In this document: in pieces, positions 32,144 through 41,642 of the stretch | How the letters are laid out: each line of letters opens with the position of its first letter | How positions within the stretch are numbered: position 1 is the stretch's first letter | NCBI GenBank assembly: GCA_036659415.1 | Contig: JAVXCQ010000010.1 | Coordinates: forward strand, 1-64,000 | Source: JAVXCQ01 sp036659415 | GTDB taxonomy: Bacteria; Bacillota; Negativicutes; Acidaminococcales; Acidaminococcaceae | DNA: 64,000 nt | Direction of reading: 5' to 3' | Translations under genes and position numbers: made by a program | The notes under the pieces: generated by a model | Seen by the model: the letters and a program-made list of their open reading frames with translations, nothing else | What the model was told of the DNA's origin: nothing | Databases searched by the model: none

Positions 32144-32875
32144 ATGTACGGAGAGTTTTCGACGCAAGATTGGTTAAAGTTTATCGGCAAAGATAAATTA
32201 CAAACCTTTCAAGATGTATTCTCACGGATATACGGGGTAAGTATGTCTTTTTTGGATACCGAGGGCAAGCAGTTAACTGTGTGGTCCCAGTATCCTTTGT
32301 TTTGTCAATATATCCAGAAAGAACAACCACAGCGTTGTGAAGATGAGGGACAAGAATGCTTGGCTTTGGTGCGGGAGGTTGGTGAGATGAAAATCTTTAC
32401 TTGTCCTTTCGGTTTATATTCACTGATTTGCCCGGTACATTTTGATGGAAAAATTATTATGTATGCCTATTGCGGTGGCGTGGCTTTTGGCAACAACAAG
32501 ATTTCAGAAGAAATGCGCACTCGTTGCCACCTGGCGATTAAAACCAAGGAAGAGATGGACGCCATCGGTGAACTCTTACGTGAAACCTTAAGGCTACTAG
32601 AAATCGATATTAGGGCGTTGGAAAAAAGAAAGCTTGTTCATAAAGCTTCTCATAAGAACATTCGCGATGAGCGAATTAGTACACGGGAAGAAGATATCGT
32701 GCGTTTAGTGTGCGAAGGTTTGAGTAATAAGCAAATCGCAGAGGAGCTGTTTATTAGCGAGCGGACGGTGAAAACTCACGTTAGTAATATTTTAGCGAAA
32801 CTAAATCTCCACGATCGGATGCAACTAATGGCCCATTATTATGGTAAGGAAAGGGCGAGAGATAATGAGCATTAA
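32144..32875 (+). CDS. PocR-domain LuxR-type transcriptional regulator
   Basis: A 243-residue regulator. Residues about 8-165 form a PocR sensory domain: DVFSRIYGVSMSFLDTEGKQ, then the cysteine-rich CQYIQ...RCEDEGQECL and FTCPFGLYSLICPVHFDGK, which resemble a ligand- or metal-binding pocket. Residues about 180-235 are a LuxR/GerE helix-turn-helix: REEDIVRLVCEGLSNKQIAE and SERTVKTHVSNILAKL. PocR domains sense small organic metabolites such as diols. It is divergent from the DASS/decarboxylase operon and overlaps the downstream kinase gene, which points to control of acid uptake. AAGGAGCAA precedes the ATG. Confidence 0.88.
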   Translation: MYGEFSTQDWLKFIGKDKLQTFQDVFSRIYGVSMSFLDTEGKQLTVWSQYPLFCQYIQKEQPQRCEDEGQECLALVREVGEMKIFTCPFGLYSLICPVHFDGKIIMYAYCGGVAFGNNKISEEMRTRCHLAIKTKEEMDAIGELLRETLRLLEIDIRALEKRKLVHKASHKNIRDERISTREEDIVRLVCEGLSNKQIAEELFISERTVKTHVSNILAKLNLHDRMQLMAHYYGKERARDNEH

Positions 32876-34904
32876 TAGGAAACTAGCAATGTTTATTGTG
32901 GCACTAATCGTTTTTCCGATGACGCTGCTTATGGTAGCGGGCAATTTGCTCTTGGATGCCCAAGTTAAAAATGAAGAGCGTAAATATTTAATTTCGACTT
33001 TGGAAATTGTTCGCAATGAAATGAACGAAAGAAGAAACGACATGCAGAAAGCATGTCGTTTCTTTGCCGAAGATGAAAAAATCCAAGCGGCTATTCATCG
33101 AGAAGAGTCCGAAATTTTAAATAAAAAAACCGAATTTTTGATTAAAAACTATAAAAATGTGGACTATGCGGTGATGGTGAACAGTAACAATAAGCTGATT
33201 GCCAGCTATTCCCCCGAGGTGCAGTACCATCAAAGTAGCAACGTGGCCAAGCTAGTGCAGAAAGCGCTCACCGCAGGGAAAGCCATTCATACGATGGAGA
33301 TTGTGCCTTTAGACGAACTTTATACCATTCACAGTCAAGAGTATGACCATTTTTCGATTAAATTGACCGAGGGCATTATCGGGCAGGAACATTATCTGCG
33401 GAAAGCTCTTTTGGAACTGGTGATTGTGCCGGTTAGCGATGTAGAAAACAGTGGGCAGGTTATCGGAGCAATTGTGGTTGCCGATATTGCCAACAGTGAC
33501 TATTATTTTCCGGAGTATATTAGCTCCCGTGCTACAGAAGGCTTTTTAGTTTTGTCCATTGATGGTATCCGTGTGGCCACGAAAGCCACGGAGGGCGAAA
33601 AAATTAATGAGCTGGTAGGAACTAAGTCCAATGAAGGGGATCGTTCTAATCGAGCTAAAGGTCAATTCTTCGGTAAAACTAAAATTAATGATGTGAACTA
33701 TATCTTTTTAGATGAAGAGATTAAAAATTATGCCGGAGAAATTGTCGGTTATTTGAGTGTGGGTATAGATGAACAGCGTTTTTCGGCGATTGTTAATGAT
33801 AACCGCATTACGGCCATGGCAGTTATTTTCTTTTGCCTCTTTTTGATGCTGGGTTTAGGTCGTATTTTGGCTAACCATATCAGTGCGCCGGTGGTGGCGG
33901 TGACAGGGTTGACTCGCAAATACAGTGAAAAATATTTGGGAGATAAGCTTCGCGTGGCCACGGCTGATACAGAAGATGAATGTATTATTTTGCTGGAAAA
34001 CTTTAAAGACTTTATTCGCAACCTTAAACAGGTAGAAGAGGAAAAAGCCGGCTATTTGGCCAAAGTACAATATGAGCATACTAAGCAAATATCGTTGGCT
34101 AAACAATTAAAAGCTACCAATGAAAATCTGGAAATTAAAGTCGAGGAAAGAACCCAGCACTTACAAACGGTGGTAGCAGAGCTGAAAAAATTGGATGTGG
34201 CCAAATCTGCACTCCTGGCTAATTTAAGTCATGAATTAAGAACTCCTCTTAGCGTGATTATTAATGCTGCCGATGTTTTGCGGGACGGCTATTTTGGCGA
34301 ACTTAATGAGAAGCAAAGAAAATACATTCTTAATATTGCGGATTGTGGTAACCATCTCTTGCACTTAATTAACGATTTGTTAGACATTTCTAAATTGGCG
34401 GCGGGCAAAATGACGCTTAATCGGCAAAACTTTAACATGGCGTTCTTATTGGAAGATGTTGTTAAAATTGCGGAAAATCTTAAAAAAGATAAAGCTATTA
34501 CCATTAAGGCAGAAGCTTTGCCACCGGACTTTGTAGTCTTTGCCGACCAGCAACGATTGAAACAAATTTTTTATAATATTATCTCGAATGCTATTAAATT
34601 TACGGATGCGGGTGGTACAATTAGTATCAAGGCGTACCAACGGGTAGATAAATTGGAGGTGCTAGTCAAGGATACCGGTATTGGGATTGCCGCTCAAGAT
34701 CAGCAAAGAATTTTCTGTGATTTTGAACAGGTAGAGGGCACGTACAATAAACACTACCAAGGAACTGGTCTTGGCTTACCGATTGTCAAAAAGCTGGTGG
34801 AATTACATGGTGGCGAAGTTTTTCTTAAAAGTAAATTAGGCGCTGGCACGGAAGTTATTTTTACTATTCCGCTGGCAGGGCAGCAGGAGGAAGAGCATGG
34901 CTAG
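32865..34904 (+). CDS. Sensor histidine kinase with extracytoplasmic Cache-like domain
   Basis: A 679-residue kinase beginning at the ATG that overlaps the stop of the regulator upstream. Layout: helix at about residues 8-28, a large extracytoplasmic region (about 30-310) of Cache type with VVADIANSDYYFPEYI, and a second helix near 312-332. HAMP and a coiled coil follow (to about 450). HisKA has LANLSHELRTPLSVIINAAD with the phospho-accepting His near 461. HATPase has NIISNAIKFTDAGG and QGTGLGLPIVKKLVELHG. It probably senses an external carboxylate and phosphorylates the regulator at 34897, whose gene overlaps its end by eight bases. Confidence 0.88.
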   Translation: MSINRKLAMFIVALIVFPMTLLMVAGNLLLDAQVKNEERKYLISTLEIVRNEMNERRNDMQKACRFFAEDEKIQAAIHREESEILNKKTEFLIKNYKNVDYAVMVNSNNKLIASYSPEVQYHQSSNVAKLVQKALTAGKAIHTMEIVPLDELYTIHSQEYDHFSIKLTEGIIGQEHYLRKALLELVIVPVSDVENSGQVIGAIVVADIANSDYYFPEYISSRATEGFLVLSIDGIRVATKATEGEKINELVGTKSNEGDRSNRAKGQFFGKTKINDVNYIFLDEEIKNYAGEIVGYLSVGIDEQRFSAIVNDNRITAMAVIFFCLFLMLGLGRILANHISAPVVAVTGLTRKYSEKYLGDKLRVATADTEDECIILLENFKDFIRNLKQVEEEKAGYLAKVQYEHTKQISLAKQLKATNENLEIKVEERTQHLQTVVAELKKLDVAKSALLANLSHELRTPLSVIINAADVLRDGYFGELNEKQRKYILNIADCGNHLLHLINDLLDISKLAAGKMTLNRQNFNMAFLLEDVVKIAENLKKDKAITIKAEALPPDFVVFADQQRLKQIFYNIISNAIKFTDAGGTISIKAYQRVDKLEVLVKDTGIGIAAQDQQRIFCDFEQVEGTYNKHYQGTGLGLPIVKKLVELHGGEVFLKSKLGAGTEVIFTIPLAGQQEEEHG

Positions 34905-35790
34905 TATTTTAATTGTAGACGATAATGAACAAATCAGTGAATTGGCTAAAGATGTGATGGAAAGCTGGGGTCATACGGCTTGGATTACGGCAGAAGGCAG
35001 AAGCGGAGTGGAGCTGGCTTTGGCCAAGGCTCCGGATATTATCTTGCTGGACGTGATGCTACCGGGTTTAAGCGGCTATGAAGTTTGTCGCGCCTTGCGG
35101 GCTAATCCGGTGACACAAAATATTCCGGTGATTATGATGTCGGCTTTGACGGATAGTGAAGACCGCATTCATGGGTATAAGGTGGGCGCAGACAATTTTT
35201 TGGTGAAACCTATTAATTATGAAGAATTAAGGGCGATTATTAATAAATTATTAGCTGATAAAATTCTGCGGGATACCATGGAACCACTTACGGGAGTAGC
35301 AACGATTTTCTATCAGCTGTTGCTACAATTAGAACCTGAGGCGGCACAGAAAGTAAAAATCGAAGAGGATTATTACACGAAACTGATTGAAGTCATGGGG
35401 ATGGCTCCGAAGCTGAACGCCAAAATGGCCGCCATTGCTACTTTTCGGCAGGTGAGCGTCAGCACTGTGGTCAAAAACGTGGAACAAATCTTGAGTACAC
35501 TGCATATTTGGCCGTGGCTGGTAGCGATTGATACCTACACAAAGCAAGCTAAGGGTGGAGTACAACCAGAACTGCTGGAGCAATTACAGCACTATCGAGT
35601 GACGGAAGAAGCGGATTTGGTTTTAATCATCGAACGGTTTGTCTTCCTTTTAATGGAACAAAAGGGTAACCAACTGGTGGCGATTAGTTTACTGAAATTG
35701 GAAAATGGTTTGTATCACTTTAATGAAGGAATGTTAAAAAAATTGGAGCAACTCATTAATGATGAGAAAATGCTCCTTAGTCTGCAATAA
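34897..35790 (+). CDS. Response regulator with an unrecognised C-terminal output domain
   Basis: A 297-residue protein. Residues 1-120 form a complete receiver domain: Asp8/Asp9, phospho-acceptor Asp52 (ILLDVMLPG), Ser82 in MMSALTD and Lys104 in LVKPIN. Residues about 125-297 form no helix-turn-helix, GGDEF, HD-GYP or methylesterase domain that I recognise. They are mostly helical, with AKMAAIATFRQVSVSTVVKN and EEADLVLIIERFVFLLMEQK. The output may be protein-protein interaction. It is translated with the kinase and ends at a strong terminator. Confidence 0.8.
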   Translation: MASILIVDDNEQISELAKDVMESWGHTAWITAEGRSGVELALAKAPDIILLDVMLPGLSGYEVCRALRANPVTQNIPVIMMSALTDSEDRIHGYKVGADNFLVKPINYEELRAIINKLLADKILRDTMEPLTGVATIFYQLLLQLEPEAAQKVKIEEDYYTKLIEVMGMAPKLNAKMAAIATFRQVSVSTVVKNVEQILSTLHIWPWLVAIDTYTKQAKGGVQPELLEQLQHYRVTEEADLVLIIERFVFLLMEQKGNQLVAISLLKLENGLYHFNEGMLKKLEQLINDEKMLLSLQ

Positions 35791-35835
35791 AAAACAGGAG
35801 GGACTGCGCCTTGGCGAAGTCCCTCCTGTTTTTTT
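35789..35835. terminator. Bidirectional terminator between the regulator and the symporter gene
   Basis: ACAGGAGGGACT/AGTCCCTCCTGT with inner GCGCC/GGCG pairing, flanked by A and T runs. Confidence 0.9.
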
Positions 35836-35843
35836 ATTAATAA

Positions 35844-37379
35844 TTAACGGGTTAAATCTTTGGCAGCCTCAGCGGCATCGCAGTCATCATCAGTACCGCA
35901 AATCATCTGGTTGGCCTCATCAAACTCGGCGTAAATTTGGGCACTGGGTTCTTGATCGGCAAGACTGACGAGGATAATGGACAGAAGCGAGAAGAAGAAA
36001 CCGGGAACGATTTCATAAAGACCGGTAAAGGCTAAGAAGTTTTTCCATAAAAGGACGGTAAGACCGCCGACTAATACGCCGGCCAGAGCGCCATTTAAAG
36101 TAATTCTCCGCCAAAATAAGGACAGGATAATAAGGGGACCAAAGGCGGCACCAAAGCCTGCCCAGGCATAAGCCACAATGTCCAAGATGAGGCTGTTGGG
36201 ATTAAGTGCGAGCAAAATTGATAAAGCGGCTACCAAAATAACCATTAAGCGGCTGACCAAGACCATTTCTTGGGGACCTGCGTGTTTGCGCAGCAAGGTT
36301 TTATAAAAATCCGTGGTTACAGCCGAAGAAGTAACCAGCAATTGACTGGAAGAAGTACTCATAATTGCACCCAAGATGGCGGAGATAATAATACTGGCGA
36401 AAAATGGTGAATAAAAAGCACCATTCATGACCATGAATACTGTTTCTGAATTGGCACCCACCAGCTGGTCACCTAGATAAACTCGGCCGACCAGACCGGA
36501 AATAACGGCGGCAGCTAAGGAAAAGACTACCCAGACCATGGCAATGCGAGTGGCTTGTTTGATTTCACGAGGAGAATTAATAGCCATAAACCGCACCAGA
36601 ATATGCGGTTGACCGAAGTAACCGAGTCCCCACGCCAAGAGCGAAATAATGGCGGTGAGGCTTAAAGTGGTTCCTGTGGCATCGGTGAACATACTAAAAT
36701 AATTGTGGTTGATGGTTACTAGGTCGCTGATGGTTTTGCTCACGCCACCAATGTAATACATACCGGTGAGAGGTACTACAATAATGGCAAAAAACATGAG
36801 GCAACCTTGAAAGAAGTCCGACCAGCAAACGGCGGTAAAACCACCGAAAAAAGTGTAAAAAACGACGATACCGGCAGTAATTAAGAGGGATTCTAAATAG
36901 GGCAAGCCAAAGACGGTGTTAAAGAGTTTGCCACCAGCAACAAAACTGGCGGAGGTATAAATCAAAAAGAAGATGAAAATAAAAATAGCTGAAAGAATGC
37001 GGAGCTTTTTACTGTGGTCGTGAAAACGATTTTCAAAAAAATCTGGTAAAGTAATGGAATCGCTGGCAACTTTGGTGTGAATACGTAGGCGTTTAGCGAT
37101 GAAAGCCCAATTGGCCCAGGTGCCTAAGGCTAACCCAAGGGCAATCCAAAAGGCGCTGACACCGGCAATATAGGCATAGCCTGGTAAACCCATGAGCATC
37201 CAGCCGCTCATATCAGAGGCTTCGGCACTCATGGACGTGACCCAAGGGCCAAGTTTGCGGCCACCTAGGACAAAACCCTCCAAATCTTGCTTTTTTTTGT
37301 AGTGGTATAGCCCAATTCCTATCAAAATTAAAAAATATAAGGAAAAGGCAACGATTGTGCCAAAATCAATTTGTTGCAT
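35844..37379 (-). CDS. putP: Na+/solute symporter, PutP-like (SSS family)
   Basis: A 511-residue transporter with about 13 helices. Family signatures are GGRKLGPWVTSMSAEASDMSG near residue 40, with the conserved Ser-Ala-Asp-Met-Ser Na+ site of PutP, then LGYFGQPHILVRFMAI near 255 and MSTSSSQLLVTSSAVTTDFY near 340, which carries the second Na+ site. These fit sodium/proline symporters. The C-terminus is acidic (DDDCDAAEAAKDL). AAGGGG precedes the ATG. It is a single-gene unit convergent to the regulator operon. Confidence 0.88.
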   Translation of the reverse strand: MQQIDFGTIVAFSLYFLILIGIGLYHYKKKQDLEGFVLGGRKLGPWVTSMSAEASDMSGWMLMGLPGYAYIAGVSAFWIALGLALGTWANWAFIAKRLRIHTKVASDSITLPDFFENRFHDHSKKLRILSAIFIFIFFLIYTSASFVAGGKLFNTVFGLPYLESLLITAGIVVFYTFFGGFTAVCWSDFFQGCLMFFAIIVVPLTGMYYIGGVSKTISDLVTINHNYFSMFTDATGTTLSLTAIISLLAWGLGYFGQPHILVRFMAINSPREIKQATRIAMVWVVFSLAAAVISGLVGRVYLGDQLVGANSETVFMVMNGAFYSPFFASIIISAILGAIMSTSSSQLLVTSSAVTTDFYKTLLRKHAGPQEMVLVSRLMVILVAALSILLALNPNSLILDIVAYAWAGFGAAFGPLIILSLFWRRITLNGALAGVLVGGLTVLLWKNFLAFTGLYEIVPGFFFSLLSIILVSLADQEPSAQIYAEFDEANQMICGTDDDCDAAEAAKDLTR

Positions 37380-37421
37380 TTTATTAACCCCTTTTTTATC
37401 AGAATAAACAATGTGAAATTA

Positions 37422-37451
37422 ATTATACAATTAAAAGGCCTACTCTGGCAA
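37422..37451 (-). promoter_or_regulatory. Promoter of the putP-like gene
   Basis: On the minus strand, TTGCCA (37446-37451) and TATAAT (37422-37427) lie 18 bp apart, about 45 bases before the start codon. Confidence 0.6.
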
Positions 37452-37565
37452 CCTGAGGGTCAAAATAATTGGAAGCGGCGAAGGGGTACAGGAAGAAAAA
37501 GGTGTTACTTTTACTTGTGAAAAACCAGTGTATCATATATAATAAATAAGAGATTTTGGGATTGG

Positions 37566-37711
37566 GCAGGCAGTAGATGCCTGCAACGGGAAGAGTTCTG
37601 GACTTGGCTATTACTGTAGCCAAGGGGGCTATTAACTACAAAAATTTATTTTGGAGGACTTGCACCTTTTCTTTTCAACATGGCAGTAGCTGATGAAAGG
37701 GTGGCAAGTCT
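37566..37711 (+). other. Hairpin-rich leader upstream of DUF1934-argS
   Basis: Three stems lie in tandem: GCAGGCA/TGCCTGC (37566-37584), CTTGGCTA/TAGCCAAG (37603-37624), and a longer one pairing 37656-37671 with 37695-37711 with one bulge. There is no T-run. I found no match to a T-box or known riboswitch by eye. The 37380-37735 gap otherwise holds only the putP promoter. Confidence 0.4.
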
Positions 37712-37735
37712 CTATCATTGTGTGGAGTGGAGCGT

Positions 37736-38167
37736 ATGCAACCTGTTAAAATTAGCATTACCAGTCACTCTGAAACAGCGGGTGACTGCGAGGATTTAGC
37801 AACAATTTCTTACGGACAGATGACTAGGCGTGCCGATAAATACTATGTTCTCTACGAGGAAACGGCACAAACGGGTTTGATAGGTACGAAAACCACCATT
37901 AAATGGGACGAAAAACAAGTGACGGTTATTCGCCGGGGTGCTTTTGAACATCGACAGGATTTCGCAGTAGGCCTCTTAGATGAGAGCTTATACCAAACGC
38001 CTTATTTAGCAGTTAAATTGCAGGTCACAACTAAATGTTTACAATTTATCGAGCAAGCTAAATCTTGGCACTTGCACATAGAGTACACGCGTATTATGGA
38101 GGGCGGTAGCCCCAGCGCAGTTAGTTTAGAGATCGTTATTGAGGAGGCAAAGGAAAGTGAATATTAA
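37736..38167 (+). CDS. ywiB: DUF1934 family protein (YwiB-like)
   Basis: A 143-residue protein, mostly beta-strand, starting at ATG 37736 with TGGAG before it. The pattern ATISYGQMTRRADKYYVLYE, then IKWDEKQVTVIRRGAFEHRQ, and the ending EIVIEEA are characteristic of DUF1934, a small calycin-like barrel family that lies next to argS in many Firmicutes. The function is unknown. The argS start codon lies ten bases inside its end, so the two are translationally coupled. Confidence 0.85.
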   Translation: MQPVKISITSHSETAGDCEDLATISYGQMTRRADKYYVLYEETAQTGLIGTKTTIKWDEKQVTVIRRGAFEHRQDFAVGLLDESLYQTPYLAVKLQVTTKCLQFIEQAKSWHLHIEYTRIMEGGSPSAVSLEIVIEEAKESEY

Positions 38168-39815
38168 GGAAACCCTAGCACAAAGTATTGAACTAGCAGC
38201 TAAAAAAGCGATGGCAGCGGGAGTAATTAATGAAGGAACTTTACCGCTGGTTACTTTGGAAATACCGCCGCAGAAGGAATTTGGCGATTATGCTACTAAT
38301 TTTGCCATGCAGGCAGCCAAAAGTTTGCGCTGCAATCCCCGTTTGGTAGCGCAAGCAGTTTGTGACCATCTTGAGTGTGAGTATTTGGAACGAGCAGAAA
38401 TTGCGGGACCAGGTTTTATTAATTTTTATTTAAAACCGGCTTGGGTGTACACGGTGCTACGCAATATCGTGGAACAGGGCACCAACTATGGTAATTTAAC
38501 CCAAGTAAAACCAGAAAGAATTCAGCTGGAGTACGTGAGTGCCAATCCTACGGGACCCTTGCACGTAGGACATGGTAGGGGTGCGGCTTTTGGCAGTGCT
38601 TTAGCCAATTTAATGCTGGCGGCTGGTTATGATGTGGAACGTGAATACTATATTAATGACGCCGGTAATCAAATTAATAATTTGGCAGCTTCCGTTAATG
38701 CTCGGTACCTAGCCCTCCAGGGAATTACCGTAGACTTCCCGGAAAATGGCTATCACGGCGAGGATATTATTGATACAGCTAAGCGCATTGTGAAAACCTA
38801 TGGGGACAAATTCGTACCGTTGGCAGAGGAAGAACGGTTGCAAGCTTTCAGAACACTGGCCTTACAAGAAAAATTGGCAGCGCTCAAAGAGGATTTAGCA
38901 GCTTTTAATGTAGAGTTTGATGTTTGGTTTAGCGAGCAAACCTTGCATGACGCTAATCAGATTAAAATAGTTTGTGATTATTTAATGGACAAAGGTTCTA
39001 TGTATGAAAAAGACGGTGCTTTGTGGCTCCGGTCAACGGAGTGGGGCGACGACAAGGACAGAGTTGTTATTCGTGATAACGGTGTGCCCACGTATTTAGC
39101 TGCTGATATTGCTTATCATCGCAACAAATTTGCTCGTGGTTTTGATCATGTGATTAATTTGTGGGGTGCAGACCATCATGGCTATATCGCCAGAATGAAA
39201 GCAGCGGTGGGGGCATTAGGGTATAAGCCAGAGCAATTAGAAGTTTTAATTTTGCAAATGGTTAACCTTTATCGCAATGGTGAAGTGGTAAAAATGTCCA
39301 AGCGTACTGGTCAGAGCGTAACTTTAAATGAATTGATTGAAGAAGTCGGCACCGATGCCGCTAGATTTTTCTTTGTAATGCGTTCTATTGATAGTCAATT
39401 GGATTTTGATTTAACCCTAGCCACAGAAAAGTCCAGTGAAAACCCAGTTTATTATGTGCAATATGCCCATGCCCGCATTTGCAGTATTTTAAGACAAATT
39501 GCCGAAGCCGGCATTAGCATTAATCCACAAGCGGAGCTAAGTGGTTTGACGGAGGCTATTGAGCTGGATTTAATCAAAAAACTGGCGGAGTATCCGGACT
39601 TAATTGCCAGAGCCGCTAAAGAACGTGCTCCGCATATCGTGGCGCATTATGTACAGGAATTAGCAGGTTTATTCCATTCCTTCTATAATCAATGTCGTAT
39701 TTTGGGAGTAGCACCGGAAGTCCAACAGGCTCGGCTACTTTTGGTACAGGCTGTTAGCAATACGCTTAAGCATGCTTTGCACATTCTGGGTATTTCCGCA
39801 CCGGAAAGAATGTAA
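38157..39815 (+). CDS. argS: Arginyl-tRNA synthetase
   Basis: A 552-residue class I enzyme that charges tRNA-Arg in the cytoplasm. The GTG start has GAGGAGG upstream, inside the DUF1934 gene. An N-terminal Add1 domain (about 1-110) is followed by the HIGH motif as HVGHGRGA at 136-143 and the KMSKRTG motif near 379. The all-helical anticodon-binding domain ends with the family signature LGISAPERM. Length is normal. Confidence 0.97.
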   Translation: MNIKETLAQSIELAAKKAMAAGVINEGTLPLVTLEIPPQKEFGDYATNFAMQAAKSLRCNPRLVAQAVCDHLECEYLERAEIAGPGFINFYLKPAWVYTVLRNIVEQGTNYGNLTQVKPERIQLEYVSANPTGPLHVGHGRGAAFGSALANLMLAAGYDVEREYYINDAGNQINNLAASVNARYLALQGITVDFPENGYHGEDIIDTAKRIVKTYGDKFVPLAEEERLQAFRTLALQEKLAALKEDLAAFNVEFDVWFSEQTLHDANQIKIVCDYLMDKGSMYEKDGALWLRSTEWGDDKDRVVIRDNGVPTYLAADIAYHRNKFARGFDHVINLWGADHHGYIARMKAAVGALGYKPEQLEVLILQMVNLYRNGEVVKMSKRTGQSVTLNELIEEVGTDAARFFFVMRSIDSQLDFDLTLATEKSSENPVYYVQYAHARICSILRQIAEAGISINPQAELSGLTEAIELDLIKKLAEYPDLIARAAKERAPHIVAHYVQELAGLFHSFYNQCRILGVAPEVQQARLLLVQAVSNTLKHALHILGISAPERM

Positions 39816-39861
39816 GCTGTTAAATGATAAAAAATATTATATTTGAATCGGGAGGCAGGAC

Positions 39862-41472
39862 ATGACAAAGTATATTTTTGTAACCGGCGGGGTAGTTTCA
39901 TCCTTGGGAAAAGGCATAACTGCAGCTTCTATCGGGCGTTTGTTAAAAAGCAGAGGATTCAAAGTAACTATTCAAAAGTTTGACCCTTATATCAATATTG
40001 ACCCAGGTACCATGAGCCCTTATCAACATGGTGAAGTTTTTGTTACTGATGACGGCGCTGAAACTGACCTAGATTTGGGTCATTATGAGCGATTTATTGA
40101 TATTAATTTGTCTAAAGGTTCTAATATTACTGCCGGTCGCATTTATCAGGCTGTAATTGACAAAGAACGTCGGGGTGATTTTCTCGGTGGCACCGTACAG
40201 GTTATTCCTCATATTACCAATGAAATCAAAGAACGTGTTTACCACGTGGGTCAGGAAAATCAAGCGGATTTTGTGATTACGGAAATCGGGGGTACGGTAG
40301 GAGATATCGAAAGCTTACCGTTTTTAGAAGCCATTCGTCAGGTTAAAAAAGAAGTGGGACGTAATGATGTTTTGTACGTTCATGTGACGCTGGTACCTTA
40401 TATTGCTGCAGCCGGGGAGCTAAAAACGAAACCCACTCAGCATAGCGTCAAAGAATTGCGCAGTATCGGGATTACACCGGATATTTTGGTGTGTCGCAGT
40501 GAAAAAGAGATTTCCAAAGAAATGCGGGAAAAAATGGCGATGTTCTGCGATGTAGATGCAGAAGCCGTTTTTCAAGCACTGACTGCTGCTAGTATTTATC
40601 AAGTGCCGATGGCACTAGAGGAGCAGGGTTTGGACGCCGTTATTTTGAAAAAACTCGAGGTTCAGGATCGTCCTAAAGATATGGAAGACTGGCATAAAAT
40701 GGTAGCGAAGATTATCCAAGAGCACGCCCACAAGGTGACTATCGCTATTGTAGGCAAATATGTAGCTTTGCAAGATGCCTATATCAGTATTGTGGAAGCT
40801 TTGAAACACGCTAGTTTCCATCACGATGCTGATTTGGAAATCAAATGGGTTAATGCGGAAGAAATAGAAGCAGAAGGCCTTGATTTAAGTGAGGTTTTTG
40901 CTGAGGTTGATGGCATTTTAGTACCGGGGGGGTTTGGCGACCGTGGTATTGAAGGTAAAATTAAAGCTGTGCAATATGCTCGGGAACACCAAATACCGTT
41001 CTTTGGTATTTGCTTGGGTATGCAGTGTGCGGTGATTGAATATGCACGGCATATGTGTGGCATGACCGGAGCGAATAGTTCAGAGTTTGATGAGGCGTGT
41101 CCGTACCCAGTAATCTACTTAATGCCGGAGCAAATGAGTGTGGAAATTAAGGGTGGCACCATGCGTTTGGGGCAATATCCTTGCAAAGTTTCTCCTGATA
41201 CGTGGACGGCTAAGGCTTATGGCGAAGAGCTGATTCATGAGCGTCATCGTCATCGTTACGAGGTTAACAATGACTTGCGTGAAGAACTAGTAAAGCATGG
41301 TTTAGTTATCGGTGGCACTTTGCCTAACGGACGTTTAGTGGAAATTGTGGAATTAGCACCGAAGGTGCACCCTTGGTTTGTGGGTGTTCAATTCCATCCG
41401 GAGCTTAAGTCCAGACCGACTAATCCCCATCCGCTTTTTAAGGGTTTTATTGCAGCGGCTTTAAAGCTGTAA
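39862..41472 (+). CDS. pyrG: CTP synthase
   Basis: A 536-residue enzyme making CTP from UTP, ATP and glutamine. The synthase domain starts with KYIFVTGGVVSSLGKGITAA and includes QHGEVFVTDDGAETDLDLGH. The class I glutamine amidotransferase domain has the nucleophile Cys384 in FFGICLGMQCA and the partner His in GVQFHPELKSRP near the end. GGGAGGCAGG precedes the ATG. It follows argS by 46 bases and ends at a terminator. Confidence 0.97.
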   Translation: MTKYIFVTGGVVSSLGKGITAASIGRLLKSRGFKVTIQKFDPYINIDPGTMSPYQHGEVFVTDDGAETDLDLGHYERFIDINLSKGSNITAGRIYQAVIDKERRGDFLGGTVQVIPHITNEIKERVYHVGQENQADFVITEIGGTVGDIESLPFLEAIRQVKKEVGRNDVLYVHVTLVPYIAAAGELKTKPTQHSVKELRSIGITPDILVCRSEKEISKEMREKMAMFCDVDAEAVFQALTAASIYQVPMALEEQGLDAVILKKLEVQDRPKDMEDWHKMVAKIIQEHAHKVTIAIVGKYVALQDAYISIVEALKHASFHHDADLEIKWVNAEEIEAEGLDLSEVFAEVDGILVPGGFGDRGIEGKIKAVQYAREHQIPFFGICLGMQCAVIEYARHMCGMTGANSSEFDEACPYPVIYLMPEQMSVEIKGGTMRLGQYPCKVSPDTWTAKAYGEELIHERHRHRYEVNNDLREELVKHGLVIGGTLPNGRLVEIVELAPKVHPWFVGVQFHPELKSRPTNPHPLFKGFIAAALKL

Positions 41473-41508
41473 ACAGTAGGTTCTACGGACAATTTATGTG
41501 AGCTTAGT

Positions 41509-41543
41509 AAAGGCAGATTACCTAATAGGTAAGCTGCCTTTTT
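41509..41543 (+). terminator. Terminator after pyrG
   Basis: AAAGGCAGATTACC pairs with GGTAAGCTGCCTTT with one mismatch, five-base loop, followed by Ts. Confidence 0.85.
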
Positions 41544-41599
41544 AGCTTGAGGGGCGAGAAGTAAACTCCCAGCTAAGGGCAGTTTTTCAACCGCAGGTG

Positions 41600-41608
41600 T
41601 GGTATAAT
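41600..41608 (+). promoter_or_regulatory. Extended -10 promoter of sppA
   Basis: TGGTATAAT (TATAAT 41603-41608) lies 35 bases before the sppA start; the -35 is poor. Confidence 0.45.
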
Positions 41609-41642
41609 AAACGCAAGTAATTGAATTTGTTGAGGTGAGTTT

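Noticed and set aside
37695..37711. AAAGGGTGGCA, similar to the T-box core, upstream of argS
   Set aside because: The following bases do not continue to CCGCG, no stem I specifier features were found and no terminator with a T-run follows.
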